A DNA stretch of 64,000 nt from Moringa oleifera. Lineage: Eukaryota; Streptophyta; Magnoliopsida; Brassicales; Moringaceae. The stretch covers positions 7,646,501 to 7,710,500 of the forward strand of contig JAJFZO010000747.1 of NCBI GenBank assembly GCA_021397835.1, given 5' to 3'. Shown one piece after another: positions 11,349 to 23,410 of the stretch (within the stretch, counting starts at the first letter, position 1; each line of letters opens with the position of its first letter). The notes beneath the pieces are model-generated. The model did no database searches. It was not told the origin of the DNA and saw only the letters and a program-made list of their open reading frames with translations. The translations under genes and the position numbers were made by a program.

Positions 11349-12590
11349 TGCAAGGATAAATTCTTTCCTTCCAACATGGCTTGGATTGCAAAGGAGTCCC
11401 TTAAAGAGCTAAAGCACATGGGTTTTATGCGAGAGTATATGAAAGAATTTAGTTCGATAATGTTAGTAAGCTTTTTAATTTTGTCTTTGGGCTACAACCT
11501 TAGGAATCAGAGCTAACGAGGCAAGGTATGAAAGGCTTGTTTGTTACGTTCTCAATTATGGACAACTTAGTGGATTTCAAGCACAACAAAAACATTGAAA
11601 GAGATGGTACCAATGGGAAGTCTAAGAAAAAGAAAGCAAAAACTTCTTGCAACAAGCGTTAGAGCAACTTTCCTTCATGAACAAAGGGGAAAAGTGCTAA
11701 CTTTATTGGTTGCTTCTTATGTGATAGTCTTCATCAAGAGCGAGAGCGCTCGAAGAAAGAAAAGCTAAATTATAGAGGAGGGTAATTAAGAGGAAGATGT
11801 AAAGGAAGCACCCATTAAGGTGAATCCCCTATAACTGCTAAACAATCACAATCAAGACTACGCATCCAAGGTTGATGTACGTGCCAATAAGGATTTGTGG
11901 GGTTAAAGTGTTAGTGTTATTGGATACGGGTGCTACAAATAGTTTTATGGTGAAAAGAATGGTTACCAGGCTTAGTTTAAAGCCTTTTCCAATCACAGCA
12001 ATGACAAAGACTATGAACACAGAATTTGAGCTAGTTCGAGGGGTGGCCATAATGCCATTAGAATTAGGGAGCTAGTGAGGTGATGTCAAGCTCATGGTCA
12101 TACCGCTTAATGACTACGAGATGATTTTGGGATTGGATTTCTTTGAGGTAACACAGGCCTTTTTGATGCCTTACATTAATGGCTTAATGATGATGAAAGA
12201 GGCAACACCTTATTTCATTAATACCAATAGCTGCTTAGGTTCGACAACTAAGGAAATGGGAATAAAGTTCAAAGGCTTGAAGCAACTCAAACCAGATTTG
12301 AATAAAGAGTAGACTACACTAGATATTTGCCTCGAGAAGATTACAATGAGGACATCTCATTCTTTTGATGGGGTTGGTTTGTCAACCCTATGACTCATGG
12401 GTTAGTGAAGTCTTGGAATGGGTGGACCTTGCCTTATGCCAAGTTAAGAAAGCACGAATTTGGGCCCGCGATGGCAAGGTAATATCAATAAGCTATAGGT
12501 GGTAAGGTGGCACTATAAAGACATGGAATTAATGCTCAGGGCTTTAGACTGCCTTATCCGTGGGTCACAAGATATATTCCAAGCCCAGGG
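11349..12590 (+). pseudogene. Ty3/gypsy gag-protease remnant, copy 2
   Basis: Second copy of the IGS-embedded retrotransposon segment. The gag part carries FMREYMKEFSS near 11430; the zinc-knuckle region reads CFLCDSLHQERER, with the last Cys changed to Arg. The protease stretch is open from about 11872 and keeps LDTGA (11920-11934) but ends in two consecutive stops, TAG 12073-12075 and TGA 12076-12078. The same frame resumes with the MILGLDFF region near 12121 and stops again at 12310-12312. The TAG is shared with copy 1, and a stop at the second position is present in all four copies, so at least part of the decay predates their duplication. No reverse transcriptase follows. Confidence 0.82.
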
Positions 12591-15298
12591 AATGTGCCAA
12601 GAGCACCATGTTGCCTGGTCCATTGGCATAGGAGGCAAGCCTTGACTGCCCCCTAGTAGGCATGACAGGAGTGCAAGGCCCAACGTGCTACCACAGAAGG
12701 CAGGCCAGCCAAGCTAAGGGTGCCTTATGTGAGCGTGCCATGAGCATTGCGTTGCTTGGCCCATAGATATGTAAGGCAAGCCACAATGAACTTTGAAGCA
12801 CAACATGGACATAAGGCCAAGCATGCGGTTGAACAGGGCACCCAAACCAAGCTATAAGTGCCCTATGCAAGCAAGCCCTTTGTGGCTACATCCCTCAATT
12901 ATGTACCCAACAAGGGTGCCACGAGCGTCGCGTCACCTATCCATTAGCATGGAATGTAAGCCATGGCTGCCTTCAGTAAGTATAATAATGGTGCTAGGCC
13001 TAGCATGTATTCACATAGGGCGTGTTAACAAAGGTAAGCTTGCCTTATATAAGCCAACCATTCATGTCTACATCGCTTGATCGTGTGTCATACGAGCCAT
13101 AGCTATGAGTGTCATGTCACCTAGGAGGCAAGCCATAACTACCCCCAGTAGGCATGATATAGGTGCAAGGCCTAGCATGTTGTCGTATAAGGTGCACCAG
13201 CCAAGATAAGGGTACCCCTTGTGAGCCAGCCCCTTGTCATTACGTCCTTTGATCTTATGCCCAGTGAGCATGCCATGAGCGTCGTGTCGCCTGATCCATG
13301 TGAATGGGAAGAAGCCACGGTTGCCCCCAGTTAAGACGGCATGGGGTGAGGCCTAACATGTTGTTGCATAAGGCATGCCTACCAAGCCGAAGGTGCCTCA
13401 TACGAGGCTACCCCTCGTCATTACATCCCTCAATTGTGTGCCTAACAAGCATGCTACGAGCATTACATGGGAAAGACCATGGACACCAGAGGCAATCCAC
13501 AACTGCCTCCAACTAGCATGATATAGGCACAATGCTTAGTGTGCTATCGCGGAGCGCACACTAACAAGGCCAAGGATGCCCCGTAAAAGTCACCCTCTTG
13601 TCACTACATCCCTCGATCATATGCCTAATGAGCATGCCATGATTCACCATGTCAATTAGTCCATGGGCACAAGAGGCAAGCCACAGCTTCCTTTAGAAGG
13701 TACAAGAGCTAACCCTTCATCACTACGTCCCTCGATCGCATAAAGCATGCTAGCCAAGTCAAGCATCGCATGCTTAGTTCTTGGCATGGGAGGTAAGCCA
13801 CTATTACCCTTAGTCGGCAAGACATGAATGTCAGTTGTACAGGGTGTGATAGCCAAGCCAATGAGGCCTCATGCGAGGCAATCCTTTGTTGTTATGTCCC
13901 TCGATCATGTGCCGAGTGAGCCTGCCTTGAACGTTACATTGCCTGGTGCATGGCCACCAAACCAAGCATAACCGTTCATAGTAGTGATAACATGAACACA
14001 AGGCCCTGTGTTGCACTGCACAAGGCATGCTAGCCAAGCCAAGGGCGCGTTATATGAGTGAGCATCTTGTCACTACGCCTTCAATCTTGTGTCGAGTGAG
14101 CATGCCATGAACATCGCATTGCTAATGCATGAGCATAGAAGGCAAGCTATAATTACCCATAGTAGGCATGGGACAAGTACAAGGAGCAACTTACGATTGC
14201 ATAAGGTGCAACAAGTAAGCAAATGGTGCCCCATGCTAGTTAGCCCCTCGTCGCTACATCCCTCGATCGTGTGCCCAGCGAGCATACCACAACCACTGTG
14301 TAGCCTAGTCCAAAGGCACGAAAAGCAAGTCATAACTACCTCTAGCAAGTGTGGCATGGGTGCAAGGCCTACCATGGGGTCACCCAATTCATATTAGCCA
14401 GTCTAAAGGCGCCCCAAGCTAGCTAGGTCCTTATAGCTATGTCCCTTAATTGTGTGCTCCATGCATGTGCAACGAGATTTATGTCTCAAAGACCATGGAC
14501 ATAGGAGGTATGCCACGGCTGCCTCTAGTGGGGATGACGTAGATATAAGGCAACTAAAGAAAAAGGGCCCCACGTGACCTAGCCCCTCAAAGCTACGTCT
14601 CTTAATCATGTGCCCGATGAACATGCCACGAGCATAGCAATGCCTTGACCATGAGGACAAATGGCAAGCCGTGACTACCCCAAGTAGGCATGACATGGGC
14701 ATAAGGCCCAGTGTGCAATCAAACTAGGCACGTCGACCAAGCATAAGCTCCCTATGCGAGCCAACCTCTTGTCGCTATGTCCCTCGATTGTGTGCCATGG
14801 GAGCGTGCCATGATCATCATCTTGCCTGGTCTATGGGCACGAGAGGCAGGGCATGGGAGGCAAGGCATGACTACCCACTGCAAGCATAACATGTGTGCTA
14901 AGCCCTGCGTGCGACCGCATAGGGCCCTTGCACCATGCCTTGGGCATCATAAGCAAGCGAGCCACTTGTGGCTACGTCCCTCGATCGTGTGCCCAGTGAG
15001 CATGCCTTGAGCATCACATGCTTGGACAATGAGCACAAAAAGTAAGCCACGACTACCACTAGTTGGCATGGCATAGGCAAAAGGCCCAGCATTCCACTGC
15101 ACAAGGCGCGATAGCAAAGCCAAAGGCACCTTACGTGAGCCAACCCCTAGTTGTTACATCCCTCGATCTTGTGCCCAGTGGGACTGCCAGGGCTACCTCT
15201 AATAGGCAAGGCATAGACATAAGGCCCAATGTGTGGCCGCATAAGGTGCACCAACCAAGCCAAGGGAGCCCAAGCAAGTAAAATGCAAGCAGGTTATG
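12591..15298 (+). repeat. IGS subrepeat array, A subtype, about 15 units
   Basis: Same ~180-bp A-type unit as at 5286-8837, entered directly from the gag-protease segment (CCAAGCCCAGGGAATGTGCC at about 12576). Anchors of the TCCCTCGATCGTGTGCC type are clear near 13428, 13608, 14262 and 14978. A few units are shortened, for example around 13690-13760. It ends where the single-copy spacer starts. Confidence 0.86.
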
Positions 15299-16105
15299 AG
15301 GCGTTGCACGTGTTTTTGGTGTTAATTACAGGGCATGATAGGTTAGACCATTGCCCCAAGCTATGTGAGACTCTTATGGCAGCCGTGGGTGGCTACATGT
15401 GCACTAGATTGGGCAGTAAGCATGCACCTCGAGCCATTCAGAGGCATTGCTACCCCAACATGCTAGCCCTAATGCCCGATTGGGAACTTTTGATGAATTG
15501 ACAATCTTTCCATTATTGAATTGCTATTGAAATTTTAGAGCATTTGGACTCATGGGCTTTTTACAAGATTTTTTGATTTTTTGAGTGTAAAAATTCATTA
15601 AAAAAGATGGGTTTTCATAAAATTTTGAAATTTCTTTATAATGGTAGATATGATTGTTTTTTATATCTGAAAAAAATTTCAGCTCAGAACTCTTTGCATG
15701 TAACTTTTTAAACCTATTTTGACGATTGAGACATATGGACGTTTCCCGCTATCGTATGTGAATTTTAATTTAAAACTCGTTAGAAAGAAGAGTTCAGCTG
15801 CTTAATGGGTGCTCATACGCCATGTGTGCTCCCCTTTACCCACCTAGGCACTAGGCATGGGGAGCCTAACGCACATGGCATGGGCTTGGTTGCTTATCGC
15901 CTTGCCTACGTAGTTGGTGGTGCATGGCTGATGGTCACCACCATTGACTGGTAGGCGACTAGCGACATCGAGCAACAAATGTTAGCATGTCTAATTAGCA
16001 GCCAGTGACATGGGGAAAAACATGGAAAAGGAAATGAGCTAAATTATGGGTAGCAAAACATATCAAATTAAAGGACAATAAGTAGAGATGTGACTAGACA
16101 AGCTT
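15299..16105 (+). other. Single-copy spacer between A array and C repeats (copy 2)
   Basis: Aligns along its length with 8838-9640 (CTATGTGAGACTCTTATGG at about 15361; AT-rich middle 15480-15770; GTGATGGTCACC-type stretch near 15930). The G-run seen in the other two copies is mutated here (ACTCGTTAGAAAGAAGAG at 15775-15792), so if it was a Pol I start this copy has lost it. The hairpin downstream is kept. Confidence 0.6.
15819..15879. repeat. Conserved inverted repeat (hairpin), copy 2
   Basis: GCCATGTGTGCTCCCC (15819-15834) pairs with the segment ending GGGGAGCCTAACGCACATGGC (15859-15879, right arm longer by a 4-5 nt bulge). Confidence 0.65.
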
Positions 16106-16976
16106 GATGGTGTGGGCAACAAAGTTAACGATGATGCATGCTATATGAGAGTCTACCCACTTGAAGAATTTGAAGCATCCGAAGTCCTTTACTATAGGCC
16201 CTCGAGTTGGTGGATAAGGGGTTTCATCTCAACACTCAGCCTTTTGGGGCTAACTCTTGGCAAACTGAGATCAATGACATGATCTTTGGCTATTAGCATC
16301 GAATGAGCGATACAAAAAGGTTAGCCATGGCATGACACCATTGTTACCAAGGTCTCATCCATGTCCCTTGCTATCAAAAACTCATCCCTCGCTATGGAAG
16401 CTCAATTATGGGCACTGAAGTTAACCATGATGCATGCTATATAAGGGCCTACTATTTGGGGAATTTTGAGCATACAGAGTGCTTTGCTATAGACTTTCAA
16501 GGTAGCAAATGAATAGGTTGATCTCAATGCTTAAGCTTGCCAAGGCACACTCTTTGTGCAGTGTAATCAATGACATAATCATTGGCCTTAGTGTTGAGCA
16601 TGCCACACACTTAGCTTGGGCATGAAGTGAATCCATGTTTAAGGCCCAACGATGTCCCTTACTATCGAAAACTCGTCCCTCATCATGGAAGCTTGACCGT
16701 GCAGCAAAATTAGTAATGATACATGCTATATGAGGGCCTATCTACCTAGGAAATTTTAAGCATACGGAGTGCTTTGCTGCAGGCTCTCGAGGTGGTGGAC
16801 GTTGGGGGTTGATCGTAACACTCAAACTTACCAAGGCGCATACTTTGTGCTACATAATGGATGGCAAGATTGTTTGCCATTAGTATCGAGAAGCCACACA
16901 CTCAACCTAGGCATGGCATCACAGTCCTATGCCCAAGGCTTATCGATGTCCATTACTATCAAAAACTTGTCCCTCA
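16106..16976 (+). repeat. C repeats, three units
   Basis: Units begin near 16117, 16412 and 16700 (motif GTTAACGATGATGCATGC and variants). The last unit is cut after TTGTCCCTCACT, where 25S sequence begins. The break is at the same base as in the array at 44641-45518. Confidence 0.8.
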
Positions 16977-18917
16977 CTGAAATGTGGACCAAGGACTCTG
17001 ACATGCCTGGGAGTTAATGGGCGAGTAAACCTATAAGACACAAGGAAGCTGATTGGTGGGATCCCTCACCAATGTATTACCAATCGACCTTGATCTTTTG
17101 AGAAGGGTTCGAGTGTGAAAATGCCTATAGAGACCCAAAGATGGCGAACTATGCCTGAGCGAGACAAAGCCAAAGGAAACTCTAGTAGAGGCCCGCAGCG
17201 ATATTGACGTGCAAATCGTTCATATGACTTAAGTATGAGGGTAAAAGACTGATCAAACCATATAATAGCTAGCTCCCAGCGATGTTTCCCCTAATGATTA
17301 AAGGCATTAAGGGAGTAGTGCTGTCAACCTATCCTTAAACTTTAAATAGGTGATACGGGGCAACTACTTCATTGAACAATCCTATAGAATCGAGAGCTCC
17401 AAGTGGGTGATTTTTTGTAAGTAGAACTGAAAATTTAACATGAACCAAAAGTTGGGTTATGGTGACCTTCATACTAACCTAAACCACACAATGGGTATTG
17501 GTCGATTAAGACAGCACGACAATGGTCATGGAAGTTCAAATCCGCTAAGGAATATGTGAAAACTCACCTATGGAATCAACTAGCCCAAAAAATGGATGGC
17601 ACTGAAGTGCACGACCTATACTCGTCTGGTGGGGCAAGGGCCAAGGCATAATGAGTAGAAAGGCACAATGGTCGCTACAAAACTCGAGGCATGAGCTTGG
17701 GCGAAGCGGCCATCGGTGCGGATTTTAATGCTAGTAATGAATATTGAAATGCGAACTTTGAAGGCTAAAAAATGGAAAGGCTCCATATGAATGGCACTTG
17801 CACATGGGTTAGTCAATCCTAAGAGATGGGGGAAGTCTATCAGATAGAGCCTCAGCGTGAGCTTTGAGAGAGGATCTAATTAAAATTCTAGAATTGGACG
17901 TGGCGGTTGACGGTAACATTAGGGAGTTCAGAGACATCGACTTGGCTTTAGAAAGAGTTATCTTTTCTATTTAATAACCTACCCACCTTGGAAATGATTA
18001 AGTCAGAGGTAAGGTCCAATGGCTAGAACAGCATCGCACGTTGCGTGTCCGGTGCGCTCTTGGTAGCCCTTGAAAATTGAAAGGATTGAGTAGCTCCCAT
18101 GCTTGATCATATTCATAACTGTACCAAGTCTCTAAGGTGAACAACCTTTGGTTAATGGAATAATGTCAGCAAGGGAAGTTAGCAAAATGGATTCATAACC
18201 TCAGGAAAAGGATTGGCTCTAAGGGTTAAGCACGAGGGTCCTAGTCCCAAACCCATCGGTTGTCAATGGATAGCTTGAGCAGCTTTCGCAATAAGAACGA
18301 ATCACTACATGCCAACCGAGGGACGAACTAGGAACGATTCCTTGAGGGGCCTTCCCCAAGCGTAGAACAACCAACACTAAACTAGTATAGATAGTGAGAA
18401 TCCAACAGTTTAATTAAAATAAAGCATTATGATGATCCCTAGGATGCAATGTAATTTCTGCCCAGCACCTTTAATATCAAAGTGGAGAAATTCAACCAAG
18501 CACAGGAAAATAGCGGGAGTAACTATGATTTTCTTAAGGTAGCCAAATGCCTCATCTTCTAATTAGTGACGCACAAGAATGGATTAACTAGCTTCCCATT
18601 GTCCTTATCTACTATCTAGCAAAATCGTAGCCAAGCGAATGGGCTTGGCAAAATCAGCAACAAAAGAAAACTCTAATAAGTTTGACTCTAGTCTGACATT
18701 GTGAAATGACTTAAGAAGTGTAAAATAAGTGAGAGTCGAAAAAGGCAAAAATGAAATAACACTACTTTTTAACATTATTGTACTTATCCCATGAATCAAA
18801 CACAGGGTGTCACCCCTTTTTTCAGACCCAAGGTAAGCCTCAGTTGGCCAATCTGGGTGAAAGACATTGTTAGGTAGGGAATTTGGCTGGCGCAACACAT
18901 TTGTTACAAGATAATGC
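16977..18917 (+). rRNA. 25S rRNA pseudogene fragment, central part
   Basis: About 1.94 kb of contiguous 25S similarity. It starts at GAAATGTGGACCAAGGACTC (25S around nucleotide 740) and passes AAGGAAGCTGATTGGTGGGA (17043), CTATGCCTGAGCGAG (17148), CCCGCAGCGATATTGACG (17192), TCCGCTAAGGAATATGTG (17541), AGAGTTATCTTTTCTATTTA (17952), TGATTTTCTTAAGGTAGCC (18526) and GTGAAATGACTTAAGAAG (18700). It ends inside 25S at TTACAAGATAAT (18917), where B-type subrepeats take over. Both 25S ends are absent. The left joint with C repeats is the same as at 45518/45519, so the two modules descend from one deletion derivative. Confidence 0.92.
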
Positions 18918-21900
18918 TAGCCAGGCCAAGGGTACCCTATGCGAGCTAGTCCCTCGCTACTATTCCTTGATAAACTGCCCAACGAGAATGCCAAGTAAGC
19001 TGCTGCATGGACCATCGGCATGGTAGATAAGCCACAGTTACCCCCAGCAAGCATGGCATTAGAGGAAGGCCCAGTGTGCGATTGTAGAGGGCATGCTAAC
19101 AAGGTTAAGAGGCGCCACACCCAAGCAAGACCCTTATCGCTGTCCTTTGGTAGACTGCCTAGCGAGTGAGCCAATGGAGCTGCATTTTGCACACCATGGG
19201 CTTAGGTGGCATCCCATAGCTGCCATCAATAGGCATGACATAGGTTAAAAGCCCAAAGTCAACCGCACAGGCTCGTCAACCAAGCCATGGGGGCCCCATG
19301 TGACTAGACCCTCATTGCTGTCCCTCAATAGATTGCCCAACAAGTGACCCAATCGAGCCACATTGCATAGACCATGGGCGTGGGAGGCAAGCCACGACTT
19401 GCCCATTAGGCACGACATGGACGATAGGCCCAACGGGCTGCTATAAAAGGCATACTAGCGAGACCATGGGTGCCCTACGCTAGGCAAACGCTCGCCATAG
19501 TCCCTTGATAGATTGAGCAACGAGTGAGCCCAAGGAGCCACATTGCACGGACCATGGGCACATGGGGTAGGCCATAGCTGCCCTAGCAAGCACAACATGG
19601 GCAAATGGCCCAAAGTGTGATTAGACGAGACACACTAGTCTGGCCATGGGAACCCCACGTGAGCCAAACCCTTATCACTGTTCCTCGATAGACCGCCTAT
19701 AATAGACATAACTTCGGTGGTAGGCCTGGCATGCAGCCATATCGGATACACCGACCAGGCCATGGGAGCCTCATCGCTATCTTATGATAGATTACCTAAT
19801 GAGCAAGATGAGGGAACTGCATTACATGGACCTTGGTCATAACAAGCAAGCAACGATTGCCCCTTACAAGCATGACATGGGCAGCGGGACTAGTGTACTA
19901 CCACAGAGGGCACCCCAACAAGGCCATGGGTGTTTTAGCCAGCCCTTGACACTTTCCTTTGATAGACTACCTAACGAACAAGCCAAGGAAGTCGTGTCGC
20001 ATCGACCATGGGCACAAGAGGTAGGCTAGAACTGCCTTTTGCAGGCATTGCATGGGCAAAAGGTACAATGTATGGCTGCAAAGGGTGAATACGCTAGACC
20101 TTCGATAGAATGCCCAATAAGCGAGCCAAAAAAAAATAGCTGTGTCATACAGACCCTTGTCACTATCCCTAGATTGATTACCTACCGAGCGTGCTAAGGG
20201 AGCCATATTGCACAGATTGTAAGCATGAAAGGCAACCCATGGCTACCCCTAATAGGCATGGCATGGAAAGAAGGCCCAGCATGGGGTCACAGAAGGTGCG
20301 TCATCCAAGCTAATGGCACTCCATGCGAGCGAGACCCTCGTCACTATTCCTCGATTGACTACCTAGCGAATGAGCTAAGGGAGTCGCGTTGTGCACACTG
20401 TGGGCATGGGAGGCATCCCATGACCACCATTAGTAGGCATAACATGGGTGGAAGGCACAGCATCGGTCACACGAGGCATGCCAACCAATCCATGAGAGCC
20501 GGATGCAAGCTAGACCCTTTTCGTTGTCCCTCGATAGGAGGCCTAATGAGCGAGCCAAAGGAGCCACATCGTGCATATGATAAGAAAAAAAAGGCAAGCC
20601 ACTGCTATCCTAGTAGGAACAATATAGGCAGCAAGCCTAGTGCGCTACCGTAAAGGGAATTACGTCGCATGGACCATAGGCATGGGAGCCAACCCACAGT
20701 TGCCTTCATTAAGCATGGCATGGGCGAAAAGCCCAGCATATGACCAGATGCGGTATGCCAGCCAGGGCATAGGTGTCTCACGCGAGCAAACCTTTGTCAT
20801 GATCCCTCGATAGACTGCCCGCGCTAGTGTGTCAAAGGAGCCACCTCGATGGACCATGGGCACAAGAGGCAAGCCACCATTGGCCCTAGCTGGTATGATA
20901 TGCGTAGAAGGCCTAGTGTGCTATCATAAAAGGCGCACAAGCTAGGCCAAGGGTGCCTTACGGGAGCATGACCTTCATCATTGTCGTTTTGTCGATTGCC
21001 CAACGAGCATGCCAAGGGAGCCACGTCGCACTAAACATGGGTACATGAGGCAACCGACAACTTCTCCCAATAGGCACAACATGGGGTTAAGGGCACATAA
21101 GCCAGGCTAAGGGCACTTCATGTCAGCCATACCCTTGTCACTATACCTTAATAGACTTCCCAATAAGCATGCCAAGGAAGCTGCATCATACAAACCATTA
21201 GCACAAAAAGCAAGCCACGACTTCCCCAGTAAGTCTGACATGCATGAAAGGTCGCCCCAAGCAAGCTAGACCCTCGTCTTTGTCCCATAATAGATAGCTT
21301 AGTGAGTATGCTAGGGGAGCTACCTCGCACAGACCATAGGCACGGGAGGTAAGCCACAGTTACCCCCAAAAGGCACGACATAGGGGACAAGCCCAACATG
21401 TGGCTGTAGGGGGCACGCTAACCAAGCCAATGGCACCCCACACTATCTAGATCCTCATCACTTTTTCTCGATAAATTGCCTAGCGAGTGTGTAATGGTAG
21501 CCACCTCGCATGGACCATAGGCATAGGAAGCATGCCATGGCTGCCTATAGTAACCTTGGCGTCGGTAGAAAGCACAACGTGTGACAGTAGAAGACGTACT
21601 AGCTAGGCCATGGGAGTTTCAAAGTGGAATGACCCTCATCATTGTCCCTCGATAGACTACCCCAACAAGCGTACGTAGGAAGCCATATCGTACGGACCAT
21701 GGGCACACAAGGCATGCCACGGCTACCCTTAGTAGGTATGGCATAGGTGAAAGGCCTAGCATGCTACTATAGACGGCATAACAACAAGGCGAAGGGCACC
21801 TCATGTGAGCCAAACCCTCGATGTTGTCCCTTGATTGATTGCTTAGTGAATGTGCTAAGGGATTAGCATCGCACTGACCATGGGCATAGGAGGCAAGCCA

Positions 21901-23410
21901 CTACTACTCCTAGTTGGCATGGTAGGGGCTAAAGGTTGAGCGTATGGCCGTAGAGGGCATGCCAGTAAGGCAAAAGGTGCCCTACGAAAGCCAAATCCTC
22001 ATTGTTATCCCTCGATAGACTGCCCAACGAGTATGCCAAGGGAGGCACATCACATGAACTATAAGCATGAGAGGTAAGCCATGACTGCCCCTAATAGGTA
22101 TGACATGCGCAAAAAAACCTAGTGTGTTATTGCAGAGTGCGCTCGTCAGGCCAAGGGCACCCTACGCAAGCATGACCTTGACCGTTATCCTTCGATAGAT
22201 TGCCCAGCAAGTGTGCCAAAGGGGCTTTGTCCTACGTACCATTAGCACGAGAGGTAACCCACAACTGCCTTTATTAGGCATGACATGGGTGGAAGGGCCA
22301 GTGTGCGACCATAGAGGGCTCGCTAGGCAAGACCAGGGCACCCCACCTGAGCGAGGTCTTCGTCATTGTCCCTTGAAAGATTGCCCAACGAGCTTTCTAA
22401 AAGGATCCATCATTTACAGACTATGGGCACGAGAGTCATGCTTTGCTTCCTCAAGCAAGCACTGCATGTGTGCATGTGCACAAGGCCCCATGTGTAGCCT
22501 TAGAGGGCATGCTAGCTAGGACAAGGGTGCTCACGTGAGCCATACTCTCGTCATTGTCCCTCGATAAATTACCTAGCGAGCATGCCAGGGGAGTCACATT
22601 GCACAGGTCATAGGCATGGGAGACAAGCCACGACTTCCTCTAGTAGGCAAGGTATTGGCGAAAGGCCTAGTGTGTGATCACACATGATGCATCAGCCAGG
22701 CCAAGGGCGCTCTACGAAAGCCAAACCCCCATCATTGTCCTTCGAGAGACTAGCCACGAGCATGCCAACGCATGGACCATGGGAATAGGAAGTATTCCAT
22801 GGCTGCCCTTAGTAGGGATGATATAAGAAAAAGGTCGAGTGTCCGATTGAAAAGGGCACATCATCCAAGCTATGGGTGCCCCTCTCGAGCATGACCCTGA
22901 TTGTTGTCCTTTGATAGACTGCCCCATGAGTGTACCAAGGGAGCCACGTCACATGGAAGGTTACCCTTAATAGGTACAGCATGGCCGAAATGCCCAGTGT
23001 GCTGCTAAAGATGGCACGCCAGCTAGGCCAAGGGCACCCCATGCGAGCTAGATAAGGCCTTGTCACTATCCCTCGATATATAGCAGTGAGAGAACACCAA
23101 AGGAGTCGTGTTGCAATGGCCATGGGCACAGAAGGTAAGCCATTACTGCCCCTAACAGGCATGGCATAGGTAATAAGGCCAGTGTGTAACCATACAAGAT
23201 GCGTCAGCTAGGCCAAGGGCACCCCACACGATCCAAACCCTCCTCACTGTCCTTGGATAGATTTTGTAATGAGCATGCTAAGGGAGTAACATTGCATGGA
23301 CCATGGGAACGGGAGGTAAGCCAACGCTATCCCTAGAGATGGACCCTTATCACAGTCCCTTGATAGACTTCCAAGTGAGCATGCAAAGGAAGCTGCCATG
23401 CATGGACCAT
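18918..23410 (+). repeat. IGS subrepeat array, B subtype, ~180-bp unit, about 25 units
   Basis: Same repeat family as the A arrays but with the anchor TCCCTCGATAGACTGCCCA in place of TCCCTCGATCGTGTGCCCA, and usually GCCAAGGGAGCCACGTCGCA after it. Early anchors lie near 18961, 19142, 19319, 19500 and 19682, about 180 bp apart; some units are shortened (around 19780 and 20100). The array is entered from a truncated 25S copy and interrupted at about 23411 by a retrotransposon remnant. Confidence 0.88.

Noticed and set aside
11018..11419. 133-codon minus-strand open frame
   Set aside because: It crosses the joint of a 25S fragment, IGS start and gag remnant and lies antisense to them; no domain.
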